In this document: piece by piece, positions 1 to 12,716 of the stretch
Layout: every line of letters starts with the position of its first letter
Numbering within the stretch: the stretch's first letter is position 1
NCBI GenBank assembly: GCA_029959085.1
Contig: JARWIR010000011.1
Coordinates: 11,719,840 to 11,783,839, forward strand
DNA from: Nemophila menziesii
Taxonomy: Eukaryota; Streptophyta; Magnoliopsida; Boraginales; Hydrophyllaceae
Direction: 5' to 3'
Length of the DNA: 64,000 bases
Notes under the pieces: model-generated
Database searches by the model: none
What the model was told of the DNA's origin: nothing
The model's input: the letters and a program-made list of their open reading frames with translations, nothing else
Position numbers and translations under genes: made by a program

Positions 1-1425
1 AGCTCATTAGTAATATGAATATTGCTAATAAAAATAAATTTCTTACCATATAAGATGAATCGTGAAGAATATTATAAAATTAAAAAGCCACAAAATATAT
101 CACAAATGACTCGTACTCAGTATTTTACTTTGAGTATGATACTCGTACTCAATACTTTTACTGAATATAGGACTTATAGTTAGTACCTTTACAATTTATT
201 TTAGGTTTATGGGGTTAGTGTTTCCCTTTCTCTTTATAATTAATTTTGTCCATTTTCATAAATAAATCATGGTACCATATTCAAGTTTTTTATAATCACC
301 CACGTCGTGATCATTTGGTTCACTATAGGTACAAGTGTTTAAATCAAATTTGGAAAAATGAAATCTAGAAGAAGAAAATATATTTGACGCTCTCACAAAA
401 ATGATTTTAGAGGAATTTAGATTAACAAAGGGATAAAACATAAACCACCATTCTCTTGATGAGTAACTTGGCTTCGCAATAATAAATCAAAATATTTTTT
501 TCTTTGTGTAAAATTTAAACAATTCCTTCTAGATCTTTTCATTTTTCAAAAGAAAGAATTTTATTTGACAATGAAAGAGTTATTATCCTACAACTCATCA
601 TTCTTTCCTAAATAAATTTGTAAAAGTTTTCAAATATTTGGTTTTTTGTTTGATTTAAGAAAGTATTTGTAATCACGTAAAAAAAATAATACGATATTTA
701 AATACCATCATCTAATTGATCTTGAGATACACATAAGTTAGAGTTGGAGTTTACCTCATCTTCTTTTTCTTTTTAAGTAGCCATGAAAGAAACATGGTTG
801 GCTATATTATCTTTTTCATCACTTTGGTTTGAGCTATAATCAATCCATGTTGAATTAATTCTATCATTGGCTTTTCTTTGAGATGTTTGGAGAATTCAGG
901 GTAGGCACAATAATCATTATATCTTTTGTGTCTCATAAGCTCTATTTATTTGATGTAATACCCACCAATACACACTTATGTCCTGTATAGAACTCCTCTT
1001 AACCAAATATAATACTTTCACCCAAAATAAAACAACAATACACATATCATTTTTTTCTTTTCTCCTTTTAGTAAAAGATTTTTTTGAAATTATTATTAAT
1101 AAAATTATATTTATAATATTATGTACTACTAAAATGTTCATTTAATAAAAATATATTCAATGCATATTTTTTATTTAATAAATATATAATACCCACATCT
1201 CTAATTATAATCTTTCATTTTCAAAATTATATATATGTATATTAAAATCTTTATATTATGCTAAACTAGTTTCAGATATACAAAAAATATTCTCTCCATA
1301 TATCTTTCTCTTAAGTTCAATAATAATATTTCTCAACACCTTATCATCACAAGTTTGTTTTTTTGATCTAGAAGTGGTAATGGATTTGCTAAGATGATCA
1401 CCAATACCCTGTTGGGAATTGACCT
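1..1425 (-). mobile_element. Ty1-copia gag remnant (antisense, decayed)
   Basis: Read on the minus strand, this is the same decayed copia internal sequence found at 34.6-35.9, 46.2-46.8, 47.5-48.4, 49.6-50.5 and 55.8-57.1 kb. Residues such as VRASNIFSSSRFHFSKFDLN (minus, 441-256) recur in the other copies. The region at 860-940 corresponds to the place where other copies encode a CCHC-like zinc knuckle, but here part of it is deleted. The block at 1290-1425 is a gag segment repeated in every copy. No LTR is visible. Family membership rests on the better preserved sister copies at 34-35 and 44-46 kb. The sequence has many stops and cannot encode Gag. Confidence 0.7.
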
Positions 1426-3089
1426 AGTTTTTTTGTTTTTTGTCAAAACTCTTATTAAACAAGAAAAAAATTATAATTAACGGTCAAAATTTTAGACACT
1501 CTTAAAAAAATGTTACCTTAATTAACTACGTCTATAAATATGTAATTTCATATTTTATTTTTTTAAAATTTTATTATTTATTTAACATATTTATGAAATA
1601 AAATTTATATTTTAAGACACAATTTTTTTTTTAAAAATAATATAATAAATTTTAATATCAATTTTTTTATTTATAAGGTGTACATGACCCAACAAATCAA
1701 ATTAATATTTTAGTTGCCCCAATGAATAATAAATTAATCAGTTATGTAAAGATTACTTCTTTATCCTCTCTATTACATTTAATAAAATACTACTACAATC
1801 TCTTTCAAGCCTAATTTTTGAAAAATCCCAAATCATTCTCAATGCAATCAATGTCAACTACAAAACCACCGCCTCCTACCGCCCCAAACCTTCAAAACCC
1901 ACATATGTTAAAGCTCTAAATAGAAATTCTCAACCACATCAATTTGGATGAACTTCCCAAAGCCATATCCATCCTTCTCGTTTATTTTACATCGCTCACC
2001 TTTTCCAAATATGATCCCTATCCCAATCCATTGTTGAGGCTCAAGTCTCACTTCTTCTTACTTCACCTGCGACCACAAGTTTTCTTGCTAATCATAGTTA
2101 TTGAAATATATGATAAATGCAGATGCTTAAACAACGTAACAACCTTATTTAACTAGATGCTTGAGAGAGATGGTGGGTCATGGAATGCGTTATTACAGCA
2201 GTTTGGTAGATACTCATTTGTATGTTGCTAATGAATGGGTATACAATATTGAATGTTAATTAGTATGATACAATTTTGCCTTAATGTCTAGGAATAAAAA
2301 TATATAGAACATCAAATCATCAATCTTAGACATGAAATCAGCTTTATTTAAAATTCAATGTTAATTATTGTCTTAACTTTAGTGGGTAATTGAAGTTTTC
2401 ATGACTTAAACTTGAGTTTGTTTCTTTATTTGCATAAATTCAACAGTTGGAGAATTTTTTGAATTCTAAGAAGCCTGACTTCGAAAAATTGCGGCGGATG
2501 CTAATTTTGTGAGAAAAACTGTCAAATGGGATCAATACCATCAACAAACATTATTCAGTGTAACAAAAATTAACAATTTTGTCTTAACATTTTTGTGTTC
2601 TTGACTTTCTGTATAAGTACTCTAAATATATCTCTGTTTGGCGTTTGATTGTTTATTTTTGTTAGTAGTTATTTTCTTTAGCCTATATCCAGGTTCAATA
2701 TATATATTCATACAATTTTATAGCTATCAACTTGATAAAGGCAGATCCTTGTTAATGTAATCATAATTCGACCCCTAAATTATGTTTTTATTTTATGGCT
2801 GATGATTTCATAATTATATCCTATGACAAAATTGTAATTATTTATTAAATGTATATATCTTACTTTGTGTTCTTAAGTAACCGTTTTATATGGACTAAAC
2901 TGCAAATTTAAAAAATTAAGTGTGTTGACAACTTGTTAGATATTAGTACTATAGTAGCTAGAGATTTTTCTAGCATAGATATCTCAATGTCTAGTTCATC
3001 TAATTTGGGTAACAATACTTCAGGGACTTTAATTGCAGACTTAAGTGCTACAACTCCTATTGCGATCATAAACATGACTTTGGCTATTG
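1426..3089. other. AT-rich non-coding stretch of S1
   Basis: I see no gene here. Most of it is shared with 57.06-58.70 kb. It holds a C-rich block at 1855-1900, a short unrecognised open stretch around 1944-2156 that is not conserved as an open frame in the second copy, and long AT-rich runs. Confidence 0.6.
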
Positions 3090-3099
3090 TAGATGATAC

Positions 3100-3910
3100 A
3101 AATAAATTTCATCAATTGTCTAAATCCTATTAACATACTTAAACCCATCAACTATATAAGTCCTATCAATTCTGCAAACCCTATCAATATTCTAAATCCC
3201 ATCAACAATCTAATTTTCATCAACTATCTAAATTCCGTCAAAAGACTAAATCACATCGACTATATTATCTCTCTAAATATGATCAACTGTTTAAATCCAT
3301 CATCATTCTAAATTCTTCCATAAACATTATTAATCCCATAAGGCATGTAAATCTCATCTAACGTCTTAGTCCCATTATTTTTCTGAATTCTGACTAAATT
3401 ACATCAAATGTGCAAATCTCATCAACTACCTAAATCCCATCAACTGCCCAAATTCCATCAACAGTCCAAATCCCACCAACATTCAAAATTCCATAAATTG
3501 TCTAAATCCCATGTCTGATGGGATCAATAATGTTGATGGGATTTAGACAATGTTGATGGAGTTTATATAGTTGATAGGATTTAGAATGTTGGTGAGATTT
3601 GAAAGGTTGATGGAATTTAGACTTTTGTGAGATTTAGATAGATTTAGACAGATAATAGTGGAAGTTTTGGTATTTGGAGTATGATAAGATTTATATAGAT
3701 AGGAGTTAGAATGATGATTGGATGAACCGTTGATATTAGGGTGATGGAATTTAGATATTTGATGAGACTTAGTTGATGGGTTTAAGTCTGTTGATGGAAT
3801 TTAATCTTTTGATGAGATTTAGGTAGTCATGGGATTTAAACATTTAATGTGATTTAGTCTTTTAATAGGATTTAAACCGTTCATGAGGTTTAGAATGTTG
3901 GTGTGTTTGT
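3100..3910. repeat. Palindromic minisatellite (inverted arrays), copy 1
   Basis: From about 3100 to 3510 the plus strand carries a degenerate tandem array of roughly 20 bp units built on CTAAATCCCATCAACTGT. From about 3520 to 3900 the same motif recurs as its reverse complement (GATGGGATTTAGACAATGTT), so the two arrays face each other around 3510-3525. The transcript or single strand could fold into an imperfect hairpin of about 400 bp per arm. Open frames through it encode a meaningless repeat of Asn-Pro-Ile-Asn. A second copy lies at 58.72-59.54 kb. Confidence 0.85.
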
Positions 3911-4141
3911 GAAAGTATGAAACTTATCATATTGTGGAAGAAACAATGGAAACCAATAATTTTTGAGGCCCAAACTAATATTTTATCTTTGCAATTGAAA
4001 AAAGTAAGATAAATATAAATTAATTAATTAGATAAATAACCAAATTGCTTAAAATATTTAATTATTTAAAAAACATCGAATTTTATGAAGAATAAAGATA
4101 ACAAAGACTGACCTATTGAAAGTGAAGCTTATCGATCAAAC

Positions 4142-4761
4142 GTAACAAAAATAAATTGTTTGTAACAGAAAACTAGATTTCTTACCATTTAAGTATAATT
4201 TAGAGAATCTTGAGGAAATAAGTGGTTCAATATTTAATTAGAGGTTGGTATGTACATGTGTTTGAAGAAGCTGATTTTGAGTTTGAGTTTGAGAAGACCC
4301 TTAATTAAAGAAAAAAATAGCGTTTAATTGCACGACTAATCCATGTGTCATGTGAAATGGATGTAATAAGACTTCTTAATACATATAATCAGGATTACCC
4401 CTCAAAGTTACGGGTAAATGTCAAAACTCAACTCCATTTATATATTAAGCATCATCACATTCTCAAATAATACACCAAAGATAAAATAATTTCATGGACA
4501 ATCAGATTATATAAAATTTTGATTATGAAATACAATTTTAACAATCACCTGAGTCACAAGGCTCTTGTTACTTTTAAGGATGGTGCTATCAAGAGAGTGA
4601 TTTAATGGATCATTGAAAAGCTCGAAATTATTGAAGACCTCAACTATGCGACCATTCTAGAAGCCGGTGACATATTCTAAGACTCTAGGAAGAGCAAATG
4701 TCATCATACTACTTTGAAGGAAGAAGAGGAGGGACCATGTCATATTAGTTGAAAAAATGAT
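4142..4761. other. Spacer between S1 and the 3.4 kb duplication
   Basis: This is unique sequence within the window. A stretch at 4560-4740 is less AT-rich but has stops in all frames I followed and no recognisable product. Confidence 0.5.
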
Positions 4762-5374
4762 GTCATATTTATTCATTCTCTATTGTTAAAACCTTAAATT
4801 GTCGCATCCTCAGTAGTTTAAAACCCTTTATTATATTATTTATTCCGTTCTTACTATTTCTAAGTCGCTTTTATCTCCTCTTCTTTGAATTCTTTTGTGC
4901 CCATATTTTATCTAACATTCCATGTTAACAGTCATTAGCCAATCGTCTTATAGAACAACGATATTTTGTTGCAATTTAATTATACTCTAATCTTAGAAGA
5001 TGATCATGAAATTTTAATCAAGATTTCATACACAAGTTAAATTTATTATATTTTCTTCAAATTATTGCATTACTTTATATCTGTATTTTGTCATCAGGCA
5101 TTCTAAGATTTAATCACACAGACAATTAGAAATAACTTATTTTTTTCATTGTTGGTCTTTTAATATGTAATGAGTATTTTACTTTTTAAAAACTGATTCA
5201 TTATCTAGTTATGATTCTTATCCTTAATAAGTTCGTTTGAGATTTCTCATTTCTAGGTTTTAAATTTCTATTAAGTTGGTTTTATAGAACTCCAATTAAA
5301 TGAATTTGGTTTATCAATTATGTAAATGAAGCATTCTAGGTTTACAATTCTAACCTCCCTATGTATATTTAATG

Positions 5375-5377
<3 letters not shown>

Positions 5378-5455
<78 letters not shown>
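5378..5455. repeat. (TA)n microsatellite, about 39 units
   Basis: An uninterrupted TA run in copy 1 of the 3.4 kb duplication. The orthologous site in copy 2 (9918-9942) has only about 12 units, so most of the expansion or contraction happened after the duplication. Confidence 0.97.
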
Positions 5456-5458
<3 letters not shown>

Positions 5459-6193
5459 AATCCTTGAATTGAAATTGGCTAAATTTTGTATTAGTACTTG
5501 TTTATATAATTTAAGATCAGAATTGAGTCTTTGTTTCTTTTGTCATTTTTCTTCATTTTTGATGTTAAGATATAATATGATGAATCTGGATTATGATAGT
5601 TCTTAAAATCCTCCTTGTCTGTCATGCTTAATTATTTTAATAAACTCCATTACTTTTTTTTGAAAGAATACACAATTAAATTTTTTTTGTATATATAGTA
5701 AGAGATCAATGTCCCAGGGATTTAATAGAAAACAAAATTGATTTTTGAAATTTAATAGATTATGTTACGTAGTGTGAAATAATGGGATGTTTTGAAAATA
5801 ATGTATTGTTAACGAATGATTTGAAAAGATTAGGCGAATTATATAGTGTTGTGAATAGTGTAATGGAGAAACTGTTAAGAGGTAAAATGTAAATACACAT
5901 GGTATGACAAAAGGTCGAAACCTCCAGTATGGTATAATTTTTGTTTATTACATACACATAAACCTACAGTACAATATATGTATAATATAGGGATCTATTG
6001 TGCATTTTTTCAAAAACATGTTTTTTTTGGACATGTACAATACTTATCTCTAACGTACTCATGTATTAGAATTTGTAATAGAAAATGAGTGTATGTATAT
6101 ATGTTTTTCACAAGTTACTACATTTTGATAGATCTCCTCTTGCCAATCTACATTTATATGAGAATTATAGTCTAAAGAGGGTATATACAATTA

Positions 6194-6885
6194 TTAGCTT
6201 ACTATATATATGAAGTTCAAGTAACAAAGAAAGCGGAAGGAAAATATACATGAAAGTAAACTAAGTAGTAGAGAAGTTGACGAAACAACACTTTTCATCC
6301 TTTTCTGTTGTGGGTCCAATTGAAAGTCTTGATGATGACTTTGCTGCTTTGAGTTGCCAAAACTATATGTTTGGTCAGCCTGTGGGTCCCATGAATTTGC
6401 AAGAACAAAACCCGAACCGTTCTGCATGCTTGATATTATCTACAACCCTCATTCAGCGGTACAACTTGATTGGAGCCATGTAGAGGCGCTAACACCTTCT
6501 CTTTTGGGTGAACTTGTGATGGCCCATCGTTATAACCTATATATAAAAAAATTAGAAAAAAAGATCATTTTTATTCATATAAGAAAAAAGGAAGCTAGAT
6601 GTAGTTAAATCACCTATCATTCTCGCCTTGTGGCCTATACTTTTGAGCTTGGATGAAATTATTTGCAAATAATGTGTCTGCAAGCAATTAAATTTATTAA
6701 AAAAATTTAAAAACCAGTAAACATACTCATTACTAAAAACTAAAAGTAACTATTATTTCATATTTACCCTGCTTGTTGCATCATTACACTTATCTTCAAA
6801 TCTCATGACAAGTTTTTCAAGTCCATTGTGTACTCTATTTGGATTAAATACAGTTTGCAAGGTCTCAAATATGTATCTGTTAAAC
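6194..6885 (-). pseudogene. Exon-like remnants of an unrecognised gene, copy 1
   Basis: Three stretches on the minus strand look like exons with plausible plant splice borders. The first (about 6883-6773) is preceded by a TTTAACAG-type acceptor and encodes a charged segment including GLEKLVMRFEDKCNDATSR. The second (about 6682-6618) reads DTLFANNFIQAQKYRPQGEN and ends at a GT donor. The third (about 6538-6270) includes GYNDGPSQVHPKEKVLAPLH and, in another frame, QNGSGFVLANSWDPQADQTY. The frames do not join without a shift, so I call it broken. The first exon slightly resembles part of a KIX helix bundle as in Mediator subunit 15, but the following exon does not fit, and I do not assign a function. 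The same remnants occur in copy 2. Confidence 0.4.
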
Positions 6886-8277
6886 AGTAAAATATGCCAT
6901 ATTAATTTGACAAAATATACAAAAGTGTTTTCAACAAGGTACCTAATAATCCGACTCAATTGTAAAACTGGCCTACAGTTAAAAAAACTATCAAAACAAT
7001 TATACTCTCAACATTTCTATCATAAGTAAAATCAAGTGTAGCTGGTTGTATTTTAATGATTTATTATTATTTTTCGAATAAATATTATTTTTATAACAAC
7101 TAAAAGTTATTCATCTGGACCACCTCCGAGCTCAAGTAGTATTAAATTGTAATTGGGTGGTTTTATTGTGGTAGGAATTTTTTTTTAAAAAAGATATATC
7201 TTCATAAAATTTTTGTTTACCGATCAACTTGTTACAAGATAAAAAATTACTAAGGTTTCAAAATTTACTATTAGTTGAAATTAAAAACTTAAATTATTGA
7301 TCTTACAATAGTAATTTAAATAAGTAGCTTGAACAAAATTTAAAAAACATACATGAACATTAAACAAAACAATCGAGGGGTAGGAGTGAGAACTTTGATC
7401 TTAGTTAAAAGACACATTACATAATAAATCCAATTTCTATAATATCTAGTTTTTTATTTGATCATTCATGCTTTGGTATATTGCAAATTATAGTTATAAA
7501 AATCTATTGAGTATTTCTTATTTTTTTATTTTAGAAAAAGAATACTTAAATCCTAGATTTTTTTGATATTGATACACTTAGTTTTCTCAATTCTTTTTTT
7601 TCTCTTGACAAGTAATATTTTTAACATGGATAGTTATATTTAACATGGATTATGACAAAGAGGATTTTAAGTACTATCATAATCCATATTCATTATACTA
7701 TATCTTATTATAAAAAATTAGAGAAACATTACAAAAGAAAGTAATACTCAATGGAGGATATTAAATTTATTAAACAAGTATCAATAAAAAATCTAGTCAA
7801 TATAAATAAATATGTTTATTCACTAAATATATTGATAGATATTAGCATTGGAAACATAGATTATGTTTTCTTTCATTTTGATTATGAAACATTTACTTAA
7901 TTGATGACCAAATCCATTTAATCAGAGTTAGGTTTAACTAACTTAACATAAATTTTAAACCAGTAAATGAGAAATTGCAAACAAAACTGTTATGGATTAG
8001 AATTACAATTAGATAATATCAATTTTAAAAACGTAATTTACTCATTTTTTATTAATAGACCAACAACAAAAAACATAAGCATTTTTTATTGTTTTGAATT
8101 AAAATATCAGGATGCCTAATGAAAAAGTACAAATATAAAGCAACACGATAGTTATAAAAATAATATATTAAATTTTACCTTGTCTATGATATCATGATTG
8201 AAATGTCATGATCAAACGTTCTGAAATAAAATTATGGTGAAATTGCAAGTCGATGTTAAATATATATGAGCACGAAA

Positions 8278-9302
8278 AGATTTAAAAAAGAATGCTACGG
8301 TGTTAGAAGAGAAAGGACAAGAGGAAGAAGATAATAAAAGGTTTGAAAAAAATTGAGTAGAAGAATTGATACAAACTGGAGGCGGTGGTTTAGTGTTTTT
8401 TTATTGGCAAATCCATCAAATGTTTTAAGTGGGTATCTCAAACATACATTACATTTTGTCCAGCCCAATGGGTTACAAGAAAAGACTAAAATAAGACGGC
8501 CTACTAACATTACAAATTAAGAAAAAGCTTAATAAAAAATTACATAAAATTAAAAATAAGAGAAATGAATTATTAAGCCATTTTGTCTCTAATTGTTTTC
8601 CTTCCTTACTCCAAAAGCAGTGAAACACAGCCCTATGATTATGATTTTCGAATTGTTGGTCCCAAAATTGATGCAAACATTTATTAGGTCTTCCCAATTC
8701 AAAGGAACAGCAGAAATACAACACTTATCAAGCAGCTTTTTGAGAATCCTTTTGCAGAAAGAGGCGTCATTAAACAATATTCACAAGGATTAGAAATTGA
8801 TCCCCATTCTAATAATCAATTTTTGGTGGCCAGTCTATTTTGACAAGCCAACCACGTGATAAAGGAGCAAGTAGAGAAGAATACAACACTTACCCCATAC
8901 AACATTGTACCATTTGACCTCAGGTAAACCTTTATTCATTTTGTTTATTGTTTTGCTAAAGAAGAATTTACCTTTTATTGATTCATTCAAGAATATTTTA
9001 ACACTTTGATTATTGAGTGTAATTCCTTGCAGATTGGGGAGTAAACCACCAATTGATGAAGGAAGCCTCCATCTTTAATTACCAAAGCAATCAACAACAG
9101 TCTTAATACAGTTTATACCCAACAGATCAACTTCTAGATTCAGAACTATGAAAATATCACTTTAATTAAGTCATTTATCCCATATCATAAAAGTAAGTTC
9201 CCCATTGTTTACTTTGTAAAAAATGAAATTAAAAGCTAGATTCCTATTTACTTTAATTAAAGCTAAGTTCCCATATCACTTTAATTAAGTCACTTTAATT
9301 AA
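8278..9302. other. Spacer between the two 3.4 kb copies
   Basis: The stretch 8590-8780 is less AT-rich and on the minus strand reads as an exon-like segment including LKKLLDKCCISAVPLNWED; I do not recognise it, and a shifted frame is also open. From 9150 to 9302 a short motif, CACTTTAATTAAGTCA, occurs about four times immediately before copy 2 begins. Confidence 0.4.
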
Positions 9303-9917
9303 GTCATATTTATTCCTTCTCTATTGTTAAAACCTTAAATTGTCGCATCCTCAGTAGTTTAAAACCATTTATTATATTATTTATTCCGTTCTTACTATTT
9401 CTAAGTCGCCTTTATCTCCTCTTCTTTGAATTCTTTTGTGCCCATATTTTATCTAACATTCCATGTTAACAGTCATTAGCCAATCGTCTTATAGAACAAC
9501 GATATTTTGTTGCAATTTAATTATACTCTAATCTTAGAAGATGATCATGAAATTTTAATCAAGATATTATACACAAGTTAAATTTATTATATTTTCTTCA
9601 AATTATTGCATTACTTTATATCTGTATTTTGTCATCAGGCATTCTAAGATTTAATCACACAGACAATTAGAAATAACTTATTTTTTTCATTGTTGGTCTT
9701 TTAATATGTAATGAGTATTTTACTTTTTAAAAACTGATTCATAATCTAGTTATGATTCTTATCCTTAATAAGTTCGTTTGAGATTTCTCGTTTCTAGGTT
9801 TTAAATTTCTATTAAGTTGGTTTTATAGAACTCCAATTAAATGAATTTGGTTTATCAATTATGTAAATGAAGCATTCTAGGTTTACAATTCTAACCTCCC
9901 TATGTATATTTAATGAT

Positions 9918-9942
9918 TATATATATATATATATATATATAT
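9918..9942. repeat. (TA)n microsatellite, short allele
   Basis: A TA run of about 12 units at the position equivalent to the 39-unit run in copy 1. Confidence 0.95.
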
Positions 9943-10680
9943 TTAAATCCTTGAATTGAAATTGGCTAAATTTTGTATTGGTACTTGTTTATTTAATTTA
10001 AGATCAGAATTGAGTCTTTGTTTCTTTTGTCATTTTTCTTTATTTTTGATGCTAAGATATAATATGATGAATCTGGATTATGATAGTTCTTAAAATCCTC
10101 CTTGTCTGTCATGCTTAATTTTTTTAATAAACTCCATTACTTTTTTTTGAAAGAATACACAATTAAAATTTTCTTGTATATATAGTAAGAGATCAATGTC
10201 CCAGGGATTTAATAGAAAACAAAATTGATTTTTGAAATTTAATAGATTATGTTACGTAGTGTGAAATAATGGGAGGTTTTGAAAATAATGTATTGTTAAC
10301 GAATGATTTGAAAAGATTAGGCGAATTATATAGTGTTGTGAATAGTGTAATGGAGAAACTGTTAAGAGGTAAAATGTAAATACACATGGTATGACAAAAG
10401 GTCGAAACCTCCAGTATGGTATAATTTTTGTTTATTACATACACATAAACCTACAGTACAATATATGTATAATATAGGGATCTATTGTGCATTTTTTCAA
10501 AAACATGCTTTTTTTGGACATGTACAATACTTATCTCTAATGTACTCATGTATTAGAATTTGTAATAGAAAATGAGTGTATGTATATATGTTTTTCACAA
10601 GTTACTACATTTTGATAGATCTCCTCTTGCCAATCTACATTTATATGAGAATTATAGTCTAAAGAGGGTATATACAATTA

Positions 10681-11373
10681 TTAGCTTACTATATATATAA
10701 AGTTCAAGTAACAAAGAAAGCGGAAGGAAAATATACATGAAAGTAAACTAAGTAGTAGAGAAGTTGACGAAACAACACTTTTCATCCTTTTCTGTTGTGA
10801 GTCCAATTGAAAGTCTTGATGATGACTTTGCTGCTGTGAGTTGCCAAAACTATATGTTTGGTCAGCCTGTGGGCCCCATGAATTTGCAAGAACAAAACCC
10901 GAACCGTTCTGCATGCTTGATATTATCTACAACCCTCATTCAGCGGTACAACTTGATTGGAGCCATGTAGAGGCGCTAACACCTTCTCTTTTGGGTGAAC
11001 TTGTGATGGCCCATCGTTATAACCTATATATAAAAAAATTCGAAAAAAAAGATTATTTTTATTCATATAAGAAAAAAGGAAGCTAGATGTAGTTAAATCA
11101 CCTATCATTCTTGCCTTGTGGCCTATACTTTTGAGCTTGGATGAAATTATTTGCAAATAATGTGTCTGCAAGCAATTATATTTATTAAAAAAATTTAAAA
11201 ACAAGTAAACATACTCATTACTAAAAACTAAAAGTAACTATTATTTCATATTTACCCTGCTTGTTGCATCATTACACTTATCTTCAAATCTCATGACAAG
11301 TTTTTCAAGTCCATTGTGTACTCTATTTGGATTAAATACAGTTTGCAAGGTCTCAAATATGTATCTGTTAAAC
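10681..11373 (-). pseudogene. Exon-like remnants of an unrecognised gene, copy 2
   Basis: This duplicates the remnants at 6194-6885 with a handful of substitutions, for example Asp to Gly in the NSWxPQADQTYSFGNS motif and Lys to Gln shortly after. The exon-like segments and their putative splice borders sit at the same relative positions. The differences fall on both synonymous and non-synonymous positions and show no clear sign of protein-level constraint. Function unknown. Confidence 0.4.
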
Positions 11374-12716
11374 AGTAAAATATGCCATATTAATTTGACA
11401 AAATATACAAAAGTGTTTTCAACAAGGTACCTAATGATCCGACTCAATTGTAAAACTGGCCTACAGTTAAAAAAACTATCAAAACAATTATACTCTCAAC
11501 ATTTCTATCATAAGTAAAATCAAGTGTAGCTGTTTGTATTTTAATGAGTTATTATTATTTTTCGAATAAATATTATTTTTATAACAACTAAAAGTTATTC
11601 ATCTGGACCACCTCCGAGCTCAAGTAGTATTAAATTGTAATTGGGTGGTTTTATTGTGGTGGAAATTTTTTTTTTAAAAAGATATATCTTCATAAAATTT
11701 TTGTTTACCGATCAACTTGTTACAAGATAAAAAATTACTAAGGTTTCAAAATTTACTATTAGTTGAAATTAAAAACTTAAATTATTGATCTTACAATAGT
11801 AATTTAAATAAGTAGCTTGAACAAAATTTAAAAAACATACATGAACATTAAACAAAACAATCGAGGGGTAGGAGTGAGAACTTTGATCTTAGTTAAAAGA
11901 CACATTACATAATAAATCCAATTTCTATAATATCTAGTTTTTTATTTGATCATTCATGCTTTGGTATATTGCAAATTATAGTTATAAAAATCTATTGAGT
12001 ATTTCTTATTTTTTTATTTTTGAAAAAGAATACTTAAATCCTAGATTTTTTTGATATTGATACACTTAGTTTTCTCAATTCTTTTTTTTCTCTTGACAAG
12101 TAATATTTTTTACATGGATAGTTATATTTAACATGGATTATGACAAAGAGGATTTTAAGTACTATCATAATCCATATTCATTATACTATATCTTATTATA
12201 AAAAATTAAAGAAACATTACAAACAAAAATCTAGTCAATATAAATAAATATGTTTAATCACTAAATATATTGATAGAGATTAGCATTGGAAACCTAGATT
12301 ATGTTTTCTTTCATTTTTATTATGAAACATTTACTTAATTGATGACCAAATCCATTTAATCAGAGTTAGGTTTAACTAACTTAACATAAATTTTAAACCA
12401 GTAAATGAGAAATTGCAAACAAAACTGTTATGGATTAGAATTACAATTAGATAATATCAATTTTAAAAACGTAATTTACTCATTTTTTATTAATAGACCA
12501 ACAACAAAAAACATAAGCATTTTTTATTGTTTTGAATTAAAATATCAGAATGCCTAATGAAAAAGTACAAATATAAAGCAACGCAATAGTTTTAAAAATA
12601 ATATATTAAATTTTACCTTGTCTATGATATCATGATTGAAATGTCATGATCAAACGTTCTGAAATAAAATTATGGTGAAATTGCAAGTCGATGTTAAATA
12701 TATATGAGCACGAAAG

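Larger units (their letters stand above)
1..4141. repeat. Segmental duplication S1, first copy
   Basis: This stretch matches 55555-59789 almost from end to end in the same orientation, with many substitutions and small indels. Shared landmarks are the antisense copia gag remnant (1-1425 versus 55.56-57.06 kb), the block around 1860-2230 (versus 57.42-57.79 kb) and the palindromic minisatellite (3.1-3.9 versus 58.7-59.5 kb). Homology stops just after a shared GAAGCTTATCGATCAAA at about 4141 and 59789. The left limit is outside the window. In the second copy S1 is part of an approximately 8.8 kb tandem unit, so this copy may be the end of another unit upstream. Confidence 0.9.
4762..8277. repeat. 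3.4-3.5 kb direct duplication, copy 1
   Basis: The block beginning GTCATATTTATTC is repeated in the same orientation at 9303-12715 with very high identity by eye. The main differences are the TA microsatellite (78 bp here, about 25 bp in copy 2), a deletion of roughly 50 bp in copy 2 near 12225 relative to 7735-7785, and scattered substitutions. Both copies carry the same minus-strand exon-like remnants. The copies are separated by about 1.0 kb of non-duplicated sequence. Confidence 0.95.
9303..12715. repeat. 3.4-3.5 kb direct duplication, copy 2
   Basis: The second copy of the block at 4762-8277, in the same orientation. It starts at a cluster of short repeats (9150-9302) and ends 5 bases before the left arm of the Argonaute inverted repeat, so the duplication boundary and the inverted repeat boundary nearly coincide. 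Confidence 0.95.

Noticed and set aside
3093..3311. Open frame with a repeating Asn-Pro-Ile-Asn peptide
   Set aside because: Translation of a minisatellite; the counterpart at 58.7 kb differs by many replacements and unit changes with no sign of constraint.
6354..6608. 84-codon plus-strand frame, duplicated at 10841
   Set aside because: It lies opposite the minus-strand exon-like remnants, which have better splice borders; the plus frame looks like a shadow.
8473..8793. Overlapping minus and plus frames at the edge of the duplication spacer
   Set aside because: Two different frames are open over the same 200 bp and none extends or shows a known motif; kept only as a note in the spacer entry.
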